Below, one piece after another: positions 1-8,576 of a stretch of DNA of 52,096 bases. The translations under genes and the position numbers were made by a program. The stretch comes from Dehalococcoidia bacterium (lineage in GTDB: Bacteria > Chloroflexota > Dehalococcoidia > Dehalococcoidales > Fen-1064): contig DUFD01000006.1 in NCBI GenBank assembly GCA_011171075.1, forward strand, positions 1 through 52,096, in the 5' to 3' direction. The notes under the pieces were generated by a model. That model saw only the letters and a program-made list of their open reading frames with translations. It was not told where the DNA came from and did not search any database. Position 1 is the first letter of the stretch. Every line of letters begins with the position of its first letter.

Positions 1-536
1 CACTTACCCTCCGCGACGAGGGCATCCTGTTTCTCCTTGAAGCCGCTGTCCCGGTACACGTCAGGCCGGAGCGAAAAGACGATATATCCGCCGGATTTGG
101 TTATGCGGATTAGTTCATCGAACGAACTGGCCGGAGCGTGGCCTACTGTGAGCACACCGATGCTAATTACTGCATCGAAGGAATCGGTGGCGTAGTCCAG
201 TGGTTCTCCCATCACCATCTGGTGGAACTCTCGATAAGCGTTTTTCTTCTTTGCCTCCTCAAGCATGCCAGGTGACAGGTCCATGGCTACCAGGTCGCCG
301 TAACCCTGCTCGGCCAGCAGCTTGCCTACCAGGCCGGTACCGGCACCGGCATCCAGTATCCTGGCTTGTTTAGGTACATAGCGAACAAAGAAATCAACCG
401 CCCGCTGTGGCCCAAGCCAGCCAAACTCATCATCAAGGTCAGCGTCATAGTCCTTAGCCCATTCGTCGTAGCGGTCTGATAGCTCCTTGTTATCGCTCGA
501 GGAGTAAATCCACTGTACCCTATCGCGTCTTTCCAT
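1..536 (-). CDS. class I SAM-dependent methyltransferase, C-terminus cut by window edge
   Basis: About 178 residues are visible from ATG 536, with a good Shine-Dalgarno (AAAGGAG) nine bases upstream; the C-terminus runs off the left edge. The N-terminus has a YDEWAKDYDADL segment, then the glycine-rich SAM-binding motif I ILDAGAGTGLVG at about residues 72-83, an acidic motif II (VAMDLSP) and a post-I region DAVISIGVL. The arrangement resembles the WBSCR27/METTL27-like branch of small-molecule methyltransferases, but the substrate cannot be read from sequence. It is the last visible gene of the glycyl-radical/corrinoid operon, 48 bases after the activase stop, so it may modify a substrate or product of that pathway. 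That role is inference. Confidence 0.8.
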   Translation of the reverse strand, partial: MERRDRVQWIYSSSDNKELSDRYDEWAKDYDADLDDEFGWLGPQRAVDFFVRYVPKQARILDAGAGTGLVGKLLAEQGYGDLVAMDLSPGMLEEAKKKNAYREFHQMVMGEPLDYATDSFDAVISIGVLTVGHAPASSFDELIRITKSGGYIVFSLRPDVYRDSGFKEKQDALVAEGK

Positions 537-584
537 TATTTATTATCTCCTTTCATGGATTGATATTGCATTCCTGTGACTAAC

Positions 585-1505
585 TCACCCGCCGACGCTG
601 CATGATACGCCGTGTTCTTCAAAGATGCGTCGCACTGACTCGACCTGCTCCGTTGGTGGGGTGGTGAAAGCCTCACCCGGATACGGCCTGTCCAGGGTCT
701 GATATTTTGCTACACCGAGTCGGTGGTAGGGGAGTAGTTCTATGGCTGCCCTATCCCCGAGCGTTTTTACGAACCGGGCTGTTGCCACTATGTTCTCGAT
801 GTTATCATTCACACCTGCTACCAGTGGTATGCGGCAGAGCATCTGTACTCCGCTGGCTGCCACGATTCTGGCATTACTGAGAATCAGGTCATTGACTACG
901 CCTGTAAAGGACTGGTGGCAGTATGTGTCCATGTGCTTGATGTCATAGAGGACGTAATCAGTGAATTCCAGCACTTCCCTCAGGGTGTCCGGGTCGGCGT
1001 ACCCCGAGGTGTCCAGGCATGTGCCGATACCGGCTTCACGGCACTTCCGGAAGAGGGAGACCACGAAAGCAGCTTGTCTCAGAGGTTCACCGCCTGAGAC
1101 TGTCACTCCACCGCCACCGCTCTCATAGAATGACCTGTCGCGGTAGACTTCATTAAAGGTATCTTCGACAGTTATTAGTCTGCCGTAGATGGTAAGGGCA
1201 TCGGTGGGGCAGGCATTGATGCATTCCCCGCATAATGTACATTTGCCCCGGTCAAACTGGATACCGCGTCCGGTATCAAAGGTAATTGCCCCTTCAGGGC
1301 ACGCATCGACGCATTTCTCGCAGCTGTTGCAGAGACTCCTTAATATGCCCAGCTCCGCCCCGGGATTCATCGACTCGGCGTTGGAGCACCACTGACATTT
1401 CAGCGGGCAACCCTTGAGAAAAACGGTCGTGCGTATACCGGGGCCATCATGCACGGAGAACTTCTGGATATTGAAGATTACTCCGGTTGATTCCGCAGGT
1501 GTCAT
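585..1505 (-). CDS. glycyl radical enzyme activase (PflA-like radical SAM protein)
   Basis: This should install the glycyl radical on the adjacent GRE by reductive cleavage of SAM. Visible are the radical-SAM cysteine motif CPLKCQWC (CxxxCxxC) near the N-terminus, two inserted ferredoxin-like 4Fe-4S motifs (CNSCEKCVDAC and CTLCGECINAC), the GGE motif in VSGGEPL, and a TSGYA segment. Two extra clusters are typical of activases for non-pyruvate GREs (CutD, HpdA, BssD types) rather than PflA itself. I chose ATG 1505 (306 residues) because GGAG lies five bases upstream; an in-frame ATG at 1544 would add 13 residues but has a poor ribosome binding site. It follows the GRE gene directly, so the pair is co-transcribed. 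Confidence 0.93.
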   Translation of the reverse strand: MTPAESTGVIFNIQKFSVHDGPGIRTTVFLKGCPLKCQWCSNAESMNPGAELGILRSLCNSCEKCVDACPEGAITFDTGRGIQFDRGKCTLCGECINACPTDALTIYGRLITVEDTFNEVYRDRSFYESGGGGVTVSGGEPLRQAAFVVSLFRKCREAGIGTCLDTSGYADPDTLREVLEFTDYVLYDIKHMDTYCHQSFTGVVNDLILSNARIVAASGVQMLCRIPLVAGVNDNIENIVATARFVKTLGDRAAIELLPYHRLGVAKYQTLDRPYPGEAFTTPPTEQVESVRRIFEEHGVSCSVGG

Positions 1506-1563
1506 TTTGTCTCCACGGGGGCTCTTCGTTCTTGCTTCGCTCATTTGCGTCTCAGCAGGGTGG

Positions 1564-4032
1564 TTAAAGCGTTTGTTCGGTGCGGGCGATAATTTCGTCC
1601 TGTACCTCAGGTGCCAGTAGCACGAAATAGGCGCTATAACCGGCTACCCGTACAATCAGGTCCTTATATTGCTCGGGGTGCTCTTTAGCTTTACGCAGGG
1701 TATCGGCATCCAGTATGTTGTACTGGATGTGCGATCCCCCGTTTCTCATAAACGTCTCCGTGAAATCGGCCACCTTTTCGGCAAACTGGCTGTTCTTAAA
1801 AAGGGCCAGAGGGAACTTCTGGTTAAGCACGGCTACGCGGGCATCTGTGAAATCTGCCCTGATGGCCGAGTTGCAGACGGCGGTCGGGCCGTTGGTATCC
1901 GCTCCCTGGGTTGGGGACAGAGACGCATCGGCCAGGGGCTTGCCTGCCTTGCGCCCGTCCGGTGAAGCCCCCACTCCCTTCCCGCCGAAATAGTGCCAGG
2001 TAAGGCCCTGCCGGATAACCGTGTACTTCGAGCCAAACGGTGTTCTTTCGGATTCAAGCAACCGTGGTATTATCTTACCGACGTCACGCACCATGTAGTC
2101 GGCCTCATCGATATCGTTGCCGTACTTGGGGATATTGAGGCACATGCGGCGTATCTCCTCGCCGCGTTCACCGGCAAAGTCGGAGTCCAGCGCCTCCAGG
2201 AGTTCATCCATGGTCAGTTTCTTCTCATCGTAGACCAGCTCCTTGATGGCGGTCAGGGAATCACCGGCGGGGATATAGCCCCGGTCGATGACGTCCCAGA
2301 CGGGGTGGTCTGCGGGCTCAGAGAACTGGCCGCCCATCATGATGTCGTAGCCGTTCTCGAGGCAGCCGGTGGAGAAGGTCGAGTGCAGGGGAACGCGCCA
2401 TGTGTTGAGCTCGGTCTTGTGGGCAACGTGGTTGCGGTGGATATATCGCTTTAGCTGGTAGGTTACCTGTTTCTCCAGAGCTGCAAATAGCTCTTCGAAT
2501 GTCTTGAAATCTCTGGGGTCGCCGGTCTCGATGCCAATCTTCTTGCCGGTCATCGGGGCCATGCCGTTGTGCAGGGTTATATCCAACAGCAGCGGCAGGT
2601 TTACATAAGATATTGCCTTGCAGTGATAGCCCTGGTTTTTGGGGTGGGCGTATGAGCAACCGAGGTAGGCATGGTCCCTGGCGTCCTCTACGGGGACCCC
2701 CCGTTTTACAAAGAAACTGGTGACGGAGTCGCCGTTAAGGAACTGGGGATGACCGGCCCCGGTCACTTTATTAGTCTCAATCGCTTTCATCATCGCCCAG
2801 CGCGGAATACCTTCGTGCCAGGTAAAGGAGAAGTGCGGCTCGGCATATTTCAGCAGTCCCACCATATGGAGAAAGAGGTGAGTAAGCTCATTACAGGCAT
2901 CACCGCCGTCCCTGGTGAGACCGCCCAAAGTGATGTTTGATATCTTGTTTGTCTGGATGGCCTCACGCATCACGACCTGGGCGCACTGCTCGCGCCTGCC
3001 GAAAAGGGTGATAAATCCCCCGATGATGTCGGCGGCCTTTTCTATCGTGATACGGCCTTCGTCGATATCCCTCTTGAAATATGGGTACAGGCACTGGTCA
3101 TAACGGCCGCAGTAGTCACCGATACGGCCGTTCTCCAGCACCTTACCAAGCTCAACGAATGACGCTGTCTGCACTGCCTCGTGGAAAGTGCGTGGCGGGT
3201 TTTCCGGGATGTGAAAGCAGACCTCGACCATTTCTTCGAGTTCAGCGCGCCGTGACGGGTTGCTTTCCTGCTCTGCCAGCTCGCGTGCACGCTCGCCGTA
3301 TCGGCGGGCAAAGGTTATCAGCCCCTCGGAGACAAGTAGTACGGACTGCCAGAACCACATTTTCTCCGGGTCATCTATGCCAGTCTGTTCAGCGTGGTCC
3401 AGTTTTTCCTGTACTTCCTCGATAATGCCCCGGAGCCCTTTGGCAAATACATCATCGTAGTTGGTGATGCCGTATCCCGGCGGGGCATAATGATAGGCTG
3501 CCTGGCCTTTGGCATCGACCAGGTCGTCCTGCCAGGTGCCCCAGATTGCGTGGCTGACTTGCTCTTCGATTTCACGGTTGGTCTTGCCTTTGAAGTAGTC
3601 ACTGTGCTCCTGAAGTTCCCGCTCGACATCCTCGTCCAGCTTACCGATTACGTTGAGGCCACCCATGGTAATCTCGCCCTTTTTGGACTGCTCCAGCAGG
3701 TCGAGTACCCAGCTTGAGTCGTAGTTAATGATGGCATACGAGCCTCGGAAAAACTTGGTGATGCTACCAACCATCAGCTCGTTATCGAAGATAGCTACCG
3801 GCACGTTTTCGAGCACCTTCTTGACTGCCTGAGCAATCCGCAGCTGAATGGGCTGCCCTTCGGTCTCTTTCCAGGACTCCATATAATATGTACCGCGCTC
3901 ACTGGCCAGTTTGGGAACATCGTCCAGGTAACGCTGTTTCAGGCCTGCAAGGCGTTTGTTCAGCTTGATATTATCTATTTCATCCAGTATCTTCTGGTCG
4001 ACTTCATAACCGCTCTTCGTTTTTGTAACCAT
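1564..4032 (-). CDS. glycyl radical enzyme, unassigned subfamily
   Basis: The protein has 822 residues, the usual size for the PFL/glycerol-dehydratase/CutC superfamily. The glycyl radical site is RVAGYSAYF with Gly798, 24 residues from the C-terminus. The thiyl cysteine is Cys459 in DARDHAYLGCSYAHP. Lyases and dehydratases (CutC, glycerol dehydratase, isethionate lyase, HypD) carry GCVE here; this protein has Gly-Cys-Ser-Tyr, so the catalytic Glu two residues after Cys is absent. A single Cys rules out PFL proper, which uses Cys-Cys. The conserved C-terminal-half block STGCLENGYD (about 553-562) is present. ATG 4032 has GGAGG upstream. It sits between a corrinoid protein gene and its activase. 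Neighbours suggest a methylated-amine substrate; the reaction is unknown. Confidence 0.93.
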   Translation of the reverse strand: MVTKTKSGYEVDQKILDEIDNIKLNKRLAGLKQRYLDDVPKLASERGTYYMESWKETEGQPIQLRIAQAVKKVLENVPVAIFDNELMVGSITKFFRGSYAIINYDSSWVLDLLEQSKKGEITMGGLNVIGKLDEDVERELQEHSDYFKGKTNREIEEQVSHAIWGTWQDDLVDAKGQAAYHYAPPGYGITNYDDVFAKGLRGIIEEVQEKLDHAEQTGIDDPEKMWFWQSVLLVSEGLITFARRYGERARELAEQESNPSRRAELEEMVEVCFHIPENPPRTFHEAVQTASFVELGKVLENGRIGDYCGRYDQCLYPYFKRDIDEGRITIEKAADIIGGFITLFGRREQCAQVVMREAIQTNKISNITLGGLTRDGGDACNELTHLFLHMVGLLKYAEPHFSFTWHEGIPRWAMMKAIETNKVTGAGHPQFLNGDSVTSFFVKRGVPVEDARDHAYLGCSYAHPKNQGYHCKAISYVNLPLLLDITLHNGMAPMTGKKIGIETGDPRDFKTFEELFAALEKQVTYQLKRYIHRNHVAHKTELNTWRVPLHSTFSTGCLENGYDIMMGGQFSEPADHPVWDVIDRGYIPAGDSLTAIKELVYDEKKLTMDELLEALDSDFAGERGEEIRRMCLNIPKYGNDIDEADYMVRDVGKIIPRLLESERTPFGSKYTVIRQGLTWHYFGGKGVGASPDGRKAGKPLADASLSPTQGADTNGPTAVCNSAIRADFTDARVAVLNQKFPLALFKNSQFAEKVADFTETFMRNGGSHIQYNILDADTLRKAKEHPEQYKDLIVRVAGYSAYFVLLAPEVQDEIIARTEQTL

Positions 4033-4054
4033 TTCTCTATCCTCCGTACATCCG

Positions 4055-4738
4055 CTATGCTGCGCTCAGGGATTCGACCACGGCCACTGCCTGGAAGCCG
4101 TCGGCACCGTAGCCGTCGGCGCCAATGCTCCGGGCAAAGTCCTCCGAGACAGGGGCGCCACCGATGACTACCTTTACGCTGTCCCTGAGGTCGTTGTCTT
4201 TGAGGGCCTGAATGGTCTCACCCATGTGTACCATCGTGCTGGTGAGCAGCGCCGAAAGGCCCAGGAATTGAGGTTTTTCTGCTCTTACTGCCTCCACGAT
4301 AGCCTGGGGTTCGACATCATTTCCGAGGTCCTTGACAATATAGCCCGCCCCTCGCAGCAATATCGATACGATGTTCTTGCCGATATCGTGGAGGTCTCCT
4401 TTGACAGTGGCGACAAGGATGGTGCCTTTGGCGCTGATGCCACTCTGAGTCAGATATGGCTCAAGTATTTCCATGGCGTTGCCCACTGCTTCCGCCGAGG
4501 CAAGCATGTCAGGAATAAAGTATTCCTTGGCCTCGAATTTCTCACCGACCACGCTCATGCCGGCCGTAAGGCCCTTGTTGATAATGTCGGCGACGCTGAC
4601 GCCGTCGGCAAGGGCCTGTTCGACCAGTTCGGTGACTCCCGGTTGACCGACCAGCCCTTCGTCCATGCCCTCGTCGTCCGCGGTTACTCTGCCCTGTATC
4701 ACGTTCTCTTTAATCAGACTGGTAATATCTTCGCTCAT
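4055..4738 (-). CDS. corrinoid methyl-carrier protein (MtbC/MttC/MtgC type)
   Basis: This 227-residue methyl shuttle has an N-terminal helical cap (about 1-95) and a C-terminal Rossmann-like cobalamin domain (about 105-225). The cobalt lower-ligand motif DLHDIG is at 115-120 with His117 as the axial ligand, followed by LSALLTSTM (161-169) and GGAPV (193-197), which line the nucleotide tail. It is the only corrinoid protein in the operon, while two MttB-type methyltransferases and one MeTHF transferase flank it, so all three probably dock to it. In this position the carrier passes methyl groups from a methylated amine to tetrahydrofolate. ATG 4738 follows a GAGAGG ribosome binding site. Confidence 0.95.
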   Translation of the reverse strand: MSEDITSLIKENVIQGRVTADDEGMDEGLVGQPGVTELVEQALADGVSVADIINKGLTAGMSVVGEKFEAKEYFIPDMLASAEAVGNAMEILEPYLTQSGISAKGTILVATVKGDLHDIGKNIVSILLRGAGYIVKDLGNDVEPQAIVEAVRAEKPQFLGLSALLTSTMVHMGETIQALKDNDLRDSVKVVIGGAPVSEDFARSIGADGYGADGFQAVAVVESLSAA

Positions 4739-4765
4739 CTTGCTCTACCTCTCTCGTATGGGTCA

Positions 4766-6289
4766 TCAATCACGCAGCCCGGGCAACAGGCCAGGAATCT
4801 GCTGATATACCTCTTTTATTGTTTTTTCGTCAATATGGCGACGCGGCAGTGCCATTATCTCGTCGAGCCGTTCCTTTGCTCGCAGCAATGTCTCATCTGT
4901 CAAGCCCTTGCTCTCGAAGGGGTAGGGTGGGGCAATCTCGCCGGAGTGCAAAGCTTTACGCACAAACCGTACGTAGAGCTTGTGCGATGTGGCCATCACC
5001 CTTTTAGCCTGCTCCAGGCATTCGGATACCTCACTGTTGGATATGGCAGGCTGTGCCAAAAGCCTTTTCAGCATACCGATATGGGCGTCATCCAGTATGG
5101 CTTGCACGGCGCAGAATGTGTTGGTTCGCTCCAACAGGCCGAAGGCGTAGTGCAGATACTGGGGTCCGGACATGGCTACCATGATTTGCGAGAACAGCCG
5201 TTCCACCGAGCTCTGTATACCTGGCACGTCTGCGTCGGAGACACCTGCACTGGAATAGCTCGGCAGACCATAGTAACGTGCCATCTGCACGCAGTCGATG
5301 TTGTACTGGCTGAACTCAGGCGCTCCGTAGGAGTCGTTGAGGTCGTCCATGTTGGCCCTGCCGGGCACGCTACCGTAGATAACCGGCGTACCCTTGTTCA
5401 CCAGCTGGGTTAAGGCTACGCCCGTCAGGATTTCGGCGTTTATCTGGGCGATGATACCTGCCTCTATGATGGGGGCGGTGGAACCGCCCTGAGGCGCACT
5501 GGAGATGACCACGGGGATGCCTTTCCTGGCTATCTCCATCGTCTTCTGTGTCGTGTCGTCCACCAGTTGAAGCGGACTTTTTATTATTGAGGTAATTATC
5601 GAGATAATGGGGTTTTCCTTGAATTTTTTCTCCCCTCCGGCAATCAACTGTGCCATTTTGACGACATTATCGAGCTGCCCAAGCTCCGTCAGCCCCGCCA
5701 TCACGTGCTTGGTGGTATTGTTCAGAGAGGCAAAGAACTTGTTGCCGTCCTTGTTTTCGTCGTTGATATCGTCGTCCTGAATATTGACAGGACGCAGGAA
5801 ACCGTCCCATGAATCGAGGTGCTCGCAGAGGTGTGCTGCCTGCGCCAGCCTGTCCGTGGTGCCCTTGTGAATGTTGAACACCGGCAAAGCTGCTTCCTTG
5901 TTTGGGTCTACTTTGCTGACGAAAGGCTCTATATCCACATCGAGCCAGTTATTGGCCTCGGAGCCAGAGGCAAAGCGTACCCTCGGCTCGCGGCTATCAA
6001 GGATAAGGCAGTTATCTTCATCGCGAGCGCCCAGCTTCACCACTTTGGGTGCCGCTACTACCGCCTCTGTGATAACCTTCTCCGGTATCTTCAGCAGCCA
6101 GCTCTTACCGCCTTCATTCCCAAGGGGCGCAACCTCGGCCCCGCTGTCACCAAAGATATCGGCAGCGTCTTTGTTATAGCAGATAATGCCAAGGTCAAGA
6201 AGGATATCCAGCGAAGCCCGGTGGATTTTCTCTATCTGCTCTTCATCTAAACGATTATATGGCTTTACGAGTACTCCGTTCCTCGGCAT
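4766..6289 (-). CDS. MttB-family (COG5598) corrinoid methyltransferase, copy 1
   Basis: This 507-residue protein of the trimethylamine methyltransferase superfamily starts with the family pattern (YNRLDEEQIEKIHRASLDIL) and continues with the TIM-barrel body. The frame is open without any internal TAG, so it is a non-pyrrolysine member, the class that includes the glycine betaine, proline betaine and carnitine demethylases MtgB, MtpB and MtcB. Substrate cannot be assigned by eye. AGGAG lies eight bases before ATG 6289 and overlaps the stop of the preceding MeTHF methyltransferase gene, indicating coupled translation. It differs strongly from the second MttB protein at 7114-8559, so the two probably act on different substrates or on successive methyl groups. 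Confidence 0.92.
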   Translation of the reverse strand: MPRNGVLVKPYNRLDEEQIEKIHRASLDILLDLGIICYNKDAADIFGDSGAEVAPLGNEGGKSWLLKIPEKVITEAVVAAPKVVKLGARDEDNCLILDSREPRVRFASGSEANNWLDVDIEPFVSKVDPNKEAALPVFNIHKGTTDRLAQAAHLCEHLDSWDGFLRPVNIQDDDINDENKDGNKFFASLNNTTKHVMAGLTELGQLDNVVKMAQLIAGGEKKFKENPIISIITSIIKSPLQLVDDTTQKTMEIARKGIPVVISSAPQGGSTAPIIEAGIIAQINAEILTGVALTQLVNKGTPVIYGSVPGRANMDDLNDSYGAPEFSQYNIDCVQMARYYGLPSYSSAGVSDADVPGIQSSVERLFSQIMVAMSGPQYLHYAFGLLERTNTFCAVQAILDDAHIGMLKRLLAQPAISNSEVSECLEQAKRVMATSHKLYVRFVRKALHSGEIAPPYPFESKGLTDETLLRAKERLDEIMALPRRHIDEKTIKEVYQQIPGLLPGLRD

Positions 6290-6299
6290 GGTATCACTC

Positions 6300-7109
6300 C
6301 TAGGTTACCAGGACGCCTTTCCGATGGGCCCTGATGTACCGCCGGCACTGGGGGTCCTTCTCGGTAAGGACATCAGCGGCTTTAATGAGACTCATAGTCC
6401 TGGCGTCAAGCGGGTCGAGTATTGCGGCGTCAAGCCCGGCATGGGCTGCCATTACCAGAAAGGTCCGGTTCACCAGCTTCCTGCTGGGCAGGCCGTAGGA
6501 AATATTGCTCAGGCCGACTACCGTCTTTGCCTGTGGATACTTCACTTTAATTCTCTCGATGGTCTTCAAGGTAATTGATGCCTGCCCCGAGTCAACACTC
6601 ACGGGAAGCACGAGCGGGTCGAAATATACCTGCTCTTCCTTGATATCGAACCGTGTCAGTTGGTTCATGATTGCCTTGCAGGCAGCCAGTCTCTCATCGA
6701 CGCCGCGGGGTATTCCTTCGGCACCCATTGCCAGCGCTACCAGCCGTACTGGACGTCCGGCTATCAGAGGGCCGATTGTCTCCAGCTTCTCTGCTTCAGC
6801 ATTAACAGAGTTAATCATCACTTCTTCGCCCTTGTACTTCTGCATGGCGGCCTCGATGACGCCGGGGAAATCACTGTCGATTGCCAGTGGTTTATTGGTA
6901 GCTGCCTGCACGACTTCTACCGCCCACTCCATGGATGCCATCTGCGCCTGCTGGCTCTGGTTTCCTGTACCAACGTTAACGTCTATAAAATCGGCACCGG
7001 CGTCAGTCTGGGCCTTCGCCAGTTCTATGATATAACCCTCGTTTCTGGCGACGATGGCTTCAGCAACGAGCCGGTTGGACGCGTTGATTCTCTCTCCGAT
7101 TATCAGCAT
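6300..7109 (-). CDS. methyltetrahydrofolate:corrinoid methyltransferase (pterin-binding, MtgA/AcsE-like)
   Basis: The protein has the pterin-binding TIM barrel shared by AcsE, MtgA and the folate domain of MetH. Pterin-contact signatures are visible: DVNVG (Asp43, Asn45), AIDSD (76-80), INSVN (99-103) and LSNISYGLP. From ATG 7109 it is 269 residues, close to AcsE/MtgA length. A longer frame to 7181 would add 24 non-family residues overlapping the upstream mttB gene, so I prefer 7109, four bases after that gene's stop. In the pathway it would transfer the methyl group from the methylated corrinoid protein to tetrahydrofolate, feeding the Wood-Ljungdahl methyl branch; the reverse direction is chemically possible. 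Confidence 0.93.
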   Translation of the reverse strand: MLIIGERINASNRLVAEAIVARNEGYIIELAKAQTDAGADFIDVNVGTGNQSQQAQMASMEWAVEVVQAATNKPLAIDSDFPGVIEAAMQKYKGEEVMINSVNAEAEKLETIGPLIAGRPVRLVALAMGAEGIPRGVDERLAACKAIMNQLTRFDIKEEQVYFDPLVLPVSVDSGQASITLKTIERIKVKYPQAKTVVGLSNISYGLPSRKLVNRTFLVMAAHAGLDAAILDPLDARTMSLIKAADVLTEKDPQCRRYIRAHRKGVLVT

Positions 7110-7113
7110 CTGT

Positions 7114-8559
7114 TCAGTCCACAATCCCCTTAATTTCAGCAAGTATCTGTCGTCTGACCGTTTCGGGCAGGCTGTAGTCATTCTCGGCGATGAGCTGCCG
7201 TGCGATTTCCCTGGCCTTTTGCCAGGTAGCCTTGCTCCCCTTGTTTTCCCAGTCCTTACGGCTATCCCGGTCGCTCAAGGTGGGCAAGTAGTGCTCGCTG
7301 CGCATGAAGCGCCTGGTATGCTTAGCGGTGACGAAGTTACCGCCCGGCCCCACCTCTTTTATCAGGTCGTAAGCCAGTGTCTCGTCGTCCACCCTGATGC
7401 CTTCGACCGCCCTCATTATCATTCCAAGTATCTCGTTGTCAGTGACCAGCTTTTCGTAGCAGACTGACATGGCGAATTCCATCAGTCCGGCGGCATCGTG
7501 GATGAAGTTCGAGCCTGCCAGTGCACAGAGCAGTGCCGAAATGGCGGACTCGTAGCCGCTCTGGGCGTCCAGCATCTTTGAATCTGTCATGCCGCCGGTG
7601 GCGTAGAAGGGGAGCTTGTAGAACTGTGCCATCTGTGCCCCGGCTGCGTTAATCAGTCCCATCTCGACCGAACCGGCAAGGTAGCTGAGATTGGCCAGGT
7701 CCGTACTGGTGGCCACCGAGCCAAAGATGACTGGTGTCCCCGGATTAACTATTTGTGAGAGCATGACACCCATCAGTGAGTCCACTGTCTGGATGACTAG
7801 GTTACCGGCCAGCGTCACCGGTGAAGTAGCCCCGCAGAGGGGCTCTGCGGGACAAACCAGCGGAATACCGCTCTGTGCAATGTCAACCACCAAATCGCCG
7901 TATTGAGCGTCCAGCTTCAAGGGGCTCATGCTGCAGGCTATCATCGAGATAAGCGGGCGTTCCCGCAGGGCTTCTGCAGAACCGGCCACTATCTCGGCCA
8001 TGCGTATTACCTGTTTTACCCCCTCCGCAGTATAAACACCCCCCATAACATGCTTGGTGCTGTTGTCCAGTCCGGCGAAGAACCGGTTGACGTCCACCTG
8101 TTCTACGGGTAATTCGTTTGGGTAGGTGGAGAGCATCAGCAGGTGGATATTCTCCAGTCGGTCGACCAGCCTGGAGAGTCGTCGTATGTCTTCCAGGGTA
8201 GCTGGCCGTTTCCGGTCAGTATCCGGCTCGTAGATATATAGCGCTGTGCCTCCGGTACCGGCGTATACCCGACTCCCCCCGAGAATGATGTCATGCTTTT
8301 CTTCCTGTCCGCAGAGCCTGACCTCGGAGGGTGCTGCATCTATCAGTTCCAGCACCTTTTCACAGGGCAGATGTACCAGCCGCTTTTCCCTGTCCACCCT
8401 GGCCCCGGCTTTCTGGAAAAGCTCAAGGGCTGTTTTCGAGTTTACCTGGAAGCCTACGTCATCAATCACGTGCATGGCAGTATCATGCACTTTGTGTACG
8501 GACTCTTCGGACAGAGGCTTGTAGCTACCTCCGATGACACCTTTTCGAGTGGTCTTCAT
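7114..8559 (-). CDS. MttB-family (COG5598) corrinoid methyltransferase, copy 2
   Basis: Second MttB-superfamily protein, 481 residues from ATG 8559, which has GGGGTGGA about six bases upstream. An ATG at 8595 would overlap the preceding gene and lacks a ribosome binding site. The N-terminal pattern (YKPLSEESVHKVHDTAMHVI) and the internal GGMTDSKMLDAQSGYE segment mark the family. There is no in-frame TAG, so it does not use pyrrolysine. Relative to copy 1 the sequences are clearly paralogous but widely diverged. It lies between the MetH-activation-like gene and the MeTHF methyltransferase gene, i.e. in a complete demethylation module with the single corrinoid protein downstream. Confidence 0.92.
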   Translation of the reverse strand: MKTTRKGVIGGSYKPLSEESVHKVHDTAMHVIDDVGFQVNSKTALELFQKAGARVDREKRLVHLPCEKVLELIDAAPSEVRLCGQEEKHDIILGGSRVYAGTGGTALYIYEPDTDRKRPATLEDIRRLSRLVDRLENIHLLMLSTYPNELPVEQVDVNRFFAGLDNSTKHVMGGVYTAEGVKQVIRMAEIVAGSAEALRERPLISMIACSMSPLKLDAQYGDLVVDIAQSGIPLVCPAEPLCGATSPVTLAGNLVIQTVDSLMGVMLSQIVNPGTPVIFGSVATSTDLANLSYLAGSVEMGLINAAGAQMAQFYKLPFYATGGMTDSKMLDAQSGYESAISALLCALAGSNFIHDAAGLMEFAMSVCYEKLVTDNEILGMIMRAVEGIRVDDETLAYDLIKEVGPGGNFVTAKHTRRFMRSEHYLPTLSDRDSRKDWENKGSKATWQKAREIARQLIAENDYSLPETVRRQILAEIKGIVD

Positions 8560-8576
8560 TAAGTCCACCCCAGGAT

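Noticed and set aside
1564-4032. Assigning the GRE as choline trimethylamine-lyase CutC or pyruvate formate-lyase
   Set aside because: The Cys motif lacks the Glu of CutC and the Cys-Cys of PFL, and no microcompartment genes are present.
4766-8559. Pyrrolysine-type MttB genes
   Set aside because: Both mttB-like frames run to full length without an internal TAG, so they are non-pyrrolysine members.
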